Assembly (NCBI GenBank): GCA_003134785.1
Contig: PLCN01000002.1
Span: 434,219-498,218 of the forward strand
Direction of reading: 5' to 3'
DNA length: 64,000 nucleotides
Origin: Spartobacteria bacterium
GTDB lineage: Bacteria; Verrucomicrobiota; Verrucomicrobiia; Chthoniobacterales; UBA10450
In this document: positions 58,697 to 64,000 of the stretch, piece by piece
Layout of the letters: every line of letters begins with the position of its first letter
Numbering within the stretch: position 1 is the first letter of the stretch
Notes under the pieces: model-generated
Told to the model about the DNA's origin: nothing
What the model saw: the letters and a program-made list of their open reading frames with translations, nothing else
Database searches by the model: none
Translations under genes and position numbers: made by a program

Positions 58697-59725
58697 TCAA
58701 CTCGCCCAATCGAGAATGATCTTGCCCGAGCTGCCGGATTTCATCAGCTCGAAGCCTTCATGGAATTCGGTGTAGGAGAAGCGGTGCGTGATAACGGGCG
58801 AAATATCCAGCCCGCTTTGAATCAATGCGGTCATCTTGTACCACGTTTCGAACATCTCGCGTCCGTAAATTCCTTTGATCGTTAGGCCGTGAAAGACCAC
58901 CAGGTTCCAGTCGATCGCCGCGCTGCCGGGCATGATGCCGAGCATCGCGATGCGCCCGCCGTTCACCATCACATCGAGCATGTCGGTAAACGCTTTCGGG
59001 TTGCCGGACATCTCCAGCCCGACATCGAAGCCTTCGCGCATGTCGAGTTCCTTCATGGCGTCGTGCAGATTGAGCTCCCGCACGTCAATGGCCAGGGTCG
59101 CGCCCATTTTCCGCGCGAGATCGAGGCGATACGGATTCACATCGGTGATCACGACTTTGCGCGCACCCGCCATCTTCGCGATCGGCACGGCCATGCAACC
59201 GATCGGTCCCGCGCCGGTGATGAGCACGTCTTCGCCGACGAGATCGAAGGAGAGGGCGGTGTGAACCGCGTTGCCGAGCGGGTCGGAGCAGGAAATGACA
59301 TCGAGCGAAATACTCGGATCGCAACGCCAGAGATTTGAGCTTGGCACCGAAACGTATTCCGCGAAACCACCCGGGCGATTAACGCCGATCCCTTTCGTGT
59401 TCGGGCAAAGATGCCGCCGACCAGCCAGGCAATTCCGGCAATGCCCGCAGACGATGTGTCCTTCGGTTGTGACCAGTTCGCCTTCCTTGAAATCGCGGAC
59501 TGCACTCCCGATCTGATCGATCACGCCCACGAATTCATGTCCGATCACCATTGGCACAGGGATGGTCTTCTGGGCCCAAGCGTCCCAGTTATAGATATGG
59601 ACGTCCGTGCCGCAGATTGAAGCTTTTTGGACGCGCATCAGGACGTCGTTAGGTCCGATTTCGGGAACGGGAACTTCTTCCAGGCCGAGTCCCGGTTCCG
59701 GCCGGCGCTTGACCAATGCCTGCAT
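58697..59725 (-). CDS. tdh: L-threonine 3-dehydrogenase
   Basis: Zinc-dependent medium-chain dehydrogenase oxidising threonine to 2-amino-3-ketobutyrate. The 342 residues show the catalytic-zinc Cys in [14 protein letters not shown] (about 38), GHEFVGVI, the structural zinc [15 protein letters not shown] (about 97-111), the NAD-binding [18 protein letters not shown] and the threonine-dehydrogenase-like EMSGNPKAF. No kbl gene (the usual partner) adjoins. The start ATG 59725 gives the family N-terminus. Confidence 0.94.
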   Translation of the reverse strand: MQALVKRRPEPGLGLEEVPVPEIGPNDVLMRVQKASICGTDVHIYNWDAWAQKTIPVPMVIGHEFVGVIDQIGSAVRDFKEGELVTTEGHIVCGHCRNCLAGRRHLCPNTKGIGVNRPGGFAEYVSVPSSNLWRCDPSISLDVISCSDPLGNAVHTALSFDLVGEDVLITGAGPIGCMAVPIAKMAGARKVVITDVNPYRLDLARKMGATLAIDVRELNLHDAMKELDMREGFDVGLEMSGNPKAFTDMLDVMVNGGRIAMLGIMPGSAAIDWNLVVFHGLTIKGIYGREMFETWYKMTALIQSGLDISPVITHRFSYTEFHEGFELMKSGSSGKIILDWAS

Positions 59726-59796
59726 CGTTTTGCTCACGGGCTTGAAACTAGATGAGCGCGCAGGACGCGCAATCCTGTTCTGGCCCATTCTGATTT

Positions 59797-59871
59797 TTAA
59801 CCGCGGATTTCGCGGATGAGAAAATCAAGAGATCCTCATGAATCCGTGTTATCCGCGTCATCCGGGGTTAA
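59797..59871. repeat. Inverted repeat, family D (CGCGGAT / ATCCGCG type)
   Basis: CCGCGGATTTCGCGGATGAG and CATGAATCCGTGTTATCC plus GTCATCCGGGG form complementary halves. It is in the divergent tdh/cdsA interval. Related sequence at 62245-62333. Confidence 0.75.
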
Positions 59872-59942
59872 TAGTTTCGGTCTTCGGCCCGACGCGGCTT
59901 CTGCGCTTGCGTTTGCCGGGATCATTTCGGATTGTGCTCCGG

Positions 59943-60860
59943 ATGGCTGAGACGCTCGAGCGCGTGGCCGCACCAAAACGGTCGACGCCGCGCTCTGTTT
60001 TTATTTTTCGTTTCGCCAGCACGCTTGTCCTCTGGTCGATCGCGCTGGGCATTATTTTTTCCGGCTACGAGCTGGCCTTTTTCGCGCTGATCGGAACCCT
60101 GGGGCTGCTCTCGCTCTGGGAATTCTACGGGATGCTTGATCACAAGAATCTCCCGAATTTCAAAATCACCGCGATGATCTGCGGCGCCGTGATGTTGTGC
60201 GGCAGCTTCTATTATTTCTCGCGCATCGGCCCCGGCCATTCCTACGACTTCGAGATGGCGGTGCTGCTCTTTTTTCTGCTGACCGTTTTCACCCGCCAAA
60301 TGTTCGACGGTCTGCGCGATGACGCGCCGCTGCGGACGATGGCTTACACCATCTTCGGCCTGCTTTACGTTCTCTGGCTCTACAACTTCATCACGAAAAT
60401 TGTCTACGTGGTTCCGCGTTCGCCGACCGGCGCGGTGACGGGGCAATTTTACGTGCTCTATCTCATCGCCATTACGAAATTCAGCGACATGGGCGCGTAT
60501 CTCACTGGCAGTTTGATCGGACGTCATCCGTTGATTCCGCACATTAGTCCGAAGAAAACCTGGGAAGGCTTTTTCGGCGCGCTCGCTTTTTCGCTGCTGG
60601 CGAGCTGGGGCATGTTCAAGTTGATGCCTGGGCATTTGTCCGTGTTGAACTGGACGCATGCGACAGTATTGGGATTGCTGCTGGGGTTCGCGGCGGTTAT
60701 CGGCGATCTGGCGGAATCGATCGTGAAGCGCAGTACTGGTGTGAAGGATTCCGGGAATCTGCTGCCGGGAATTGGAGGGGCGCTTGATCTGGTCGACAGC
60801 TTGTTGTTCACCGCGCCGCTGCTTTTCTTTTATCTGCGTCTCGTCATTCGCCTGGACTAA
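59943..60860 (+). CDS. cdsA: Phosphatidate cytidylyltransferase (CDP-diacylglycerol synthase)
   Basis: Makes CDP-diacylglycerol for phospholipid synthesis. A 305-residue membrane protein with about eight helices and the family signature SPKKTWEGFFGAL followed by GDLAESIVKRSTGVKDSG and PGIGGALDLVDS. The start at 59943 is preferred; the longer frame would begin in repeat-like sequence. It is the first of cdsA-dxr-rseP, an order found in many bacteria. Confidence 0.95.
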   Translation: MAETLERVAAPKRSTPRSVFIFRFASTLVLWSIALGIIFSGYELAFFALIGTLGLLSLWEFYGMLDHKNLPNFKITAMICGAVMLCGSFYYFSRIGPGHSYDFEMAVLLFFLLTVFTRQMFDGLRDDAPLRTMAYTIFGLLYVLWLYNFITKIVYVVPRSPTGAVTGQFYVLYLIAITKFSDMGAYLTGSLIGRHPLIPHISPKKTWEGFFGALAFSLLASWGMFKLMPGHLSVLNWTHATVLGLLLGFAAVIGDLAESIVKRSTGVKDSGNLLPGIGGALDLVDSLLFTAPLLFFYLRLVIRLD

Positions 60861-60933
60861 AAGCGGCCGCAAAAACGATTGCTTTGGTGATGAGAGAAAA
60901 ACGCGTTCTCGCTCGCGGCGCGGTCCGCTCGGT

Positions 60934-61045
60934 CTGGGGAGCGCAGGCAGCTTGCCTGCATGAGCCGGCTGCCAGCCGGCGCCTTCGGCGGAGTGTTCGC
61001 GGCAAGCTGCCGCGAACTGCAGGCTGGCAGCGTGCGCTCCCCAAG
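60934..61045. repeat. Palindromic repeat, family F
   Basis: CTGGGGAGCGCAGGCAGC at the left and GGCAGCGTGCGCTCCCCAAG at the right, with nested GCGGCAAGCTGCCGC. It is intergenic here (cdsA-dxr), in contrast to the two in-frame copies in uvrA. Confidence 0.85.
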
Positions 61046-61065
61046 ACATTAGCTCGGTGCGCCAC

Positions 61066-62265
61066 ATGAAGCGTAAACGGGTTGTTGTTCTCGGCGCGAC
61101 GGGGTCGATCGGGGAGAGCGCGCTGAAAGTGGCGCACGATATTCCGGAGCGGATGGAAATCGTGGGGCTGGCGGCGAACAGCAACGCGAGAAAGCTCGCG
61201 GCGCAAGCGAATGCCATTCGACCGAAAGCGGTTTGCCTCGTTGATGAATCGAAGATCAGCGAGTTGCGCGGTGCGCTCGAATACGAACCGCAAATTTTCT
61301 TGGGCGAAAGCGGATTGATCGAGATCGCGTGTCTCGATGAAGCGGAGATGGTGCTGGTGGCAGTCGTCGGGACCGGCGGGCTGCGGCCGGCTCTGGCGGC
61401 GATTGAGACGGGGAAGAATCTCGCGGTCGCAAGTAAGGAAATTTTGGTGATGGCGGGGGAGATCGTGATGCGCGAGGCAGAGGCGAAAGGCGTGATGGTA
61501 TTGCCGGTCGACAGCGAGCATAACGCGATTTTTCAGTGTCTCGATTCTCAAAGAAAACGTCCAACGCCTAACGCTCAACGCCTAACGCCTGACGCCGAGG
61601 TGAGAAGAATAATCCTCACGGCCTCGGGAGGACCATTTCGAGAAACAACGGCGAGCGAGTTTGAGTCGATCACGATCGAACGGGCCTTGCGCCATCCGAC
61701 CTGGAACATGGGGCCGAAGATCACGATCGATTCGGCAACGCTCTTCAATAAGGGACTCGAGATGATCGAGGCGCATTGGCTTTTTGGCGTGGAAATGAAA
61801 CGCGTGGAAGTGGTGATACATCCGCAGAGTATTGTCCACTCGATGGTCGAGTTTGCGGATGGTTCGGTGCTCGCGCAGCTCAGTCATTCAGACATGTGTT
61901 TTCCGATTCAATACGCGGTGACCTGGCCGGAGCGCGTGCCAAATTCATTGCCGCCGCTCGATTTCGGGAAGTTGCGGCAACTGGAATTCGCCACGCCGCG
62001 TTACGAAGATTTCCCAGCGCTCAATCTCGCCCGGCGCGCGGGTAACACCGGCGGAACATTGCCGGCAGTTTTGAATGCGGCGAATGAAGTGGCCGTCTCA
62101 GCTTTCCTTGATCGAAAAATTTCTTTTCCCCGCATCTGGCAACTGGTCGAGCAAGTCATGAATCGCCACACGAGCGTTGCGCACCCCGATCTCGATGCAA
62201 TATTGCGGGCCGATCAATGGGCCCGCGCCGAAGCAGTTAAGCTGGCCACGGATAAACACGGATGA
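61066..62265 (+). CDS. dxr: 1-deoxy-D-xylulose 5-phosphate reductoisomerase
   Basis: Second step of the MEP isoprenoid pathway, giving 2-C-methyl-D-erythritol 4-phosphate with NADPH. The 399 residues show the NADPH site LGATGSIGESAL, VASKEILVMAGE, PVDSEHNAIFQCL, the flexible-loop region HPTWNMGPKITIDSATLFNKGLE in part, and EAHWLFGV. Between PVDSEH and LTASGGPF an insertion of about 15 codons is written in CGCCTAACGCTCAACG repeats. The last residues and stop (ATDKHG) come from another repeat. GTG 61057 is an alternative start. Confidence 0.96.
   Translation: MKRKRVVVLGATGSIGESALKVAHDIPERMEIVGLAANSNARKLAAQANAIRPKAVCLVDESKISELRGALEYEPQIFLGESGLIEIACLDEAEMVLVAVVGTGGLRPALAAIETGKNLAVASKEILVMAGEIVMREAEAKGVMVLPVDSEHNAIFQCLDSQRKRPTPNAQRLTPDAEVRRIILTASGGPFRETTASEFESITIERALRHPTWNMGPKITIDSATLFNKGLEMIEAHWLFGVEMKRVEVVIHPQSIVHSMVEFADGSVLAQLSHSDMCFPIQYAVTWPERVPNSLPPLDFGKLRQLEFATPRYEDFPALNLARRAGNTGGTLPAVLNAANEVAVSAFLDRKISFPRIWQLVEQVMNRHTSVAHPDLDAILRADQWARAEAVKLATDKHG
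61557..61598. repeat. Tandem CCTAACGCTCAACG repeat, in frame in dxr
   Basis: Near-tandem CCAACGCCTAACGCTCAACG and CCTAACGCCTGACGCC units are translated as a Pro/Asn/Arg-rich insertion in Dxr. Such CAACGCCTAACG tracts also occur between genes in many environmental bacteria. Confidence 0.7.
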
Positions 62266-62333
62266 AACACGGATTAAGAATTGGAAGACGTTTGGATTGT
62301 TCTCATCCGTGTAAATCCGTGTTCATCCGTGGC
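62245..62333. repeat. Inverted repeat, family D (CACGGATGAACACGGAT)
   Basis: GCCACGGATAAACACGGATG and CATCCGTGTAAATCCGTGTT plus CATCCGTGGC are complementary. The dxr stop TGA (62263) lies in the left arm. It separates dxr from rseP by 82 bases. Confidence 0.85.
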
Positions 62334-62347
62334 TAAAAAAGAGACGT

Positions 62348-63775
62348 ATGCTTTCGCATATCTTACGCGTCATTTTCATCCTCCTCGAGGTCGTTCTCCT
62401 CTTTAATTTGTTGATTGTGGTCCATGAGCTGGGCCATTTCCTGGCGGCCCGCTGGCGCGGACTTTACATCGAGAAATTTGGCGTCTGGTTCGGCAAACCG
62501 CTTTGGAAGAAAACGATCAACGGCGTGCAGTACTCGTTAGGCTCGATTCCTTTCGGCGGCTTCGTCGCGCTGCCGCAGCTCGCGCCGATGGATGTGATCG
62601 AAGGCAAGGTGGACGTGGACCGGGCGCGCCTTCCGAAAATTTCCGCGCTCGATAAAATCATCGTCGCGGTTGCGGGTCCGCTTTTCAGTTTGCTCCTGGC
62701 CATGTTCTTCGCCTGTGTTGTCTGGGCTGTCGGTCATCCGGTGAGCGAATCGGATCTCACCACGGTGATCGGTTACGTGGAGCAGGATTCGCCGGCAGCG
62801 AAAGCTGACTTACGAGCCGGAGACAAAATTCTCGAGGTCGATGGCCGGCCCGTGTCGCGTTTTTCTGGAATGAACGACAGCGTGGTGTGGAACGTCGTGC
62901 GGAGCGAAGGTCCGGTCATTCCATTCAAGATCGAGCGTGATGGTGCGGTTTTGAACGTCGACGTGGTGCCGCGCATCGCGGAGACGAGTGGTTGGAGGCG
63001 GAAGAGCACTCGGCAAGTGATGATCCAGCCCGCGGTCACGCCGCTGGTCGACCAGGTGGACAAGGATACGCCCGCGGCCAAGGCCGGGTTGCGGGCCGGC
63101 GATGTCATTACCGGAGTGAACGGCGCGCGGATTTTCAATCCCCTGGCGTTGGTGGATCAGATCGAGAAACATCCGACCGATGAGCTGACGCTCGACGTGC
63201 GGCGCGGCGCCGAACAACTGCAAATCAAGTTGCGGCCTGCCTTGCTCGACACCGAAGGCACGAAAAAGCCCCGGATCGGAATTCATTGGGACGCTGGCGG
63301 ACGGATGTCGCTCTCGCATCCCGATCCGGTCGAGCAGGTTTATCACAGCATCACTAGCACACTGCAGACGATCGGCGCCGTCGCGTCTCCGAGCTCGGAC
63401 GTTAAGCTCCAGCATATGAGCGGCCCGATCATGATCGTGCGGATTTATTATTTGCTCTTCGAAAGCGACAACGGCTGGAAGCTCGCGCTTTGGTTTAGCG
63501 TCATCCTCAACGTCAATCTGGCGATCCTGAACATGCTGCCGATTCCGATTCTGGATGGCGGACATATTGTGCTGGCTTTGATTGAAGGAGTGCGCCGAAA
63601 GCCCGTGAACATGAAGATTCTGGAGTGGGTGCAAACGGCGTGCGCGACACTCATCATCGGCTACATGCTCTATGTGAGTTTCTTCGATATCGGAGATTTG
63701 TTTGGGAAAAACGGCGACGCGAAATCGCCCAAGAGGGAATTGAGTTCGCCGGGCGGGCCGAAGCCTTCGCCGTAG
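62348..63775 (+). CDS. rseP: RIP metalloprotease RseP
   Basis: Site-2-type intramembrane zinc protease that cleaves membrane-anchored regulators and leftover signal peptides. A 475-residue protein with the HELGH zinc motif in the first helix (about 27-31), two PDZ domains (about 145-220 and 230-310; each with an AAKA..RAGD segment), the LDGGH motif (about 400) and a final helix near 440. It is third in cdsA-dxr-rseP. Its stop TAG resembles those in family B repeats, but the full repeat is absent. Confidence 0.95.
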   Translation: MLSHILRVIFILLEVVLLFNLLIVVHELGHFLAARWRGLYIEKFGVWFGKPLWKKTINGVQYSLGSIPFGGFVALPQLAPMDVIEGKVDVDRARLPKISALDKIIVAVAGPLFSLLLAMFFACVVWAVGHPVSESDLTTVIGYVEQDSPAAKADLRAGDKILEVDGRPVSRFSGMNDSVVWNVVRSEGPVIPFKIERDGAVLNVDVVPRIAETSGWRRKSTRQVMIQPAVTPLVDQVDKDTPAAKAGLRAGDVITGVNGARIFNPLALVDQIEKHPTDELTLDVRRGAEQLQIKLRPALLDTEGTKKPRIGIHWDAGGRMSLSHPDPVEQVYHSITSTLQTIGAVASPSSDVKLQHMSGPIMIVRIYYLLFESDNGWKLALWFSVILNVNLAILNMLPIPILDGGHIVLALIEGVRRKPVNMKILEWVQTACATLIIGYMLYVSFFDIGDLFGKNGDAKSPKRELSSPGGPKPSP

Positions 63776-64000
63776 CTGCGATCGAAAGCCGTTAAAACGG
63801 CTTATTGCGCGCGCGATCTGGTGCCACCGGCCTGAAGGCCGGTGTTAGTGGAAAGGACGGCGAGCGCACGTTTGTGTCATCATGCACGCCACGGCGGACT
63901 GGTCGAGCAAGCCCGAGGCGTCGTGAATTCGTTCGGCGGACTGGAGACCGCCGCTCCTTGGGGTCAAATCGGCAGTGCGTTGCGGGGAAATCGCGTCTAA
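63776..64000. other. Non-coding tail with hairpins
   Basis: AAGCCGTTAAAACGGCTT (63786-63803) and ACCGGCCTGAAGGCCGGT (63826-63843) are perfect hairpins directly after rseP and could terminate its transcript. TGGCGGACTGG and GGCGGACTGGAGACCGCC further on are short repeats. No gene is supported to the window end. Confidence 0.6.

Noticed and set aside
59922-61217. 431-residue minus-strand frame across cdsA
   Set aside because: It is antisense to a clear cdsA gene, rich in Arg/Gln/Glu with no recognisable motif, as expected from GC-rich codon shadows.
63776-64000. Small gene at the window end
   Set aside because: The region consists of hairpins and short repeats with no frame having a plausible start and length.

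Overview
The window looks like chromosome of a GC-rich soil member of the Verrucomicrobiota (Chthoniobacterales / Spartobacteria-like). This is inferred from three things: a tandem double-length UvrA, a secreted cyclophilin carrying the surface repeats typical of that phylum, and intergenic spaces crowded with palindromic repeats. No rRNA, tRNA, prophage, CRISPR array or transposase gene was found.

Layout. 1-6.7 kb: UvrA (5' end outside the window), Lgt, and an ExbB-ExbD-TonB energising operon. 6.7-9.4 kb (minus): ATP-dependent DNA ligase, a conserved unknown protein, and an orphan DNA methyltransferase. 9.6-13 kb: ThiG, then a TIGR00300 (LOR/SDH) protein paired with an arginine-dihydrolase-like protein; together they resemble the two halves of cyanobacterial AgrE/ArgZ (arginine to ornithine to proline). 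13-18.3 kb: PolX, a lytic transglycosylase, a small membrane protein and PriA. 18.3-22.4 kb: a LysR regulator divergent from a NitT/TauT-type ABC importer. 22.6-28.1 kb (minus): a tight five-gene operon made of a coiled-coil protein, an envelope-spanning BON/OmpA protein, a Rab-like small GTPase, a degenerate histidine kinase and a receiver/metallo-beta-lactamase fusion. 28.3-33 kb: an electron-transfer operon with a cyclic-nucleotide-binding four-cluster ferredoxin, a cytochrome-b-like membrane protein and a decaheme cytochrome c. 33-40 kb: a hybrid PAS kinase, a frameshifted SF2 helicase, an exported small protein, agmatine deiminase, an HMA protein and a GDSL esterase. 40.4-46.4 kb: gap, a four-helix-bundle protein, pgk, an SGNH/MBOAT O-acylation pair, and tpiA. 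46.5-58.5 kb: surface cyclophilin, LolA-like protein, a PAP2-GT39-GT2 lipid-linked sugar operon, TraB/GumN, PtsN, ArgS and TreY. 58.7-63.8 kb: threonine dehydrogenase opposite the classical cdsA-dxr-rseP cluster.

Two things stand out. First, the GTPase/OmpA five-gene operon looks like an uncharacterised trans-envelope signalling system. Second, the window carries roughly thirty dispersed palindromic repeats in at least six families. Some are translated in frame (uvrA, dxr, argS), several supply the stop codons of flanking genes, and one family (GTGCTCGTGCTCCTGCTCGT type) occurs once with a four-helix-bundle ORF between its inverted arms and four times without it. That is the pattern expected of an ORF-bearing element and its ORF-less derivatives.
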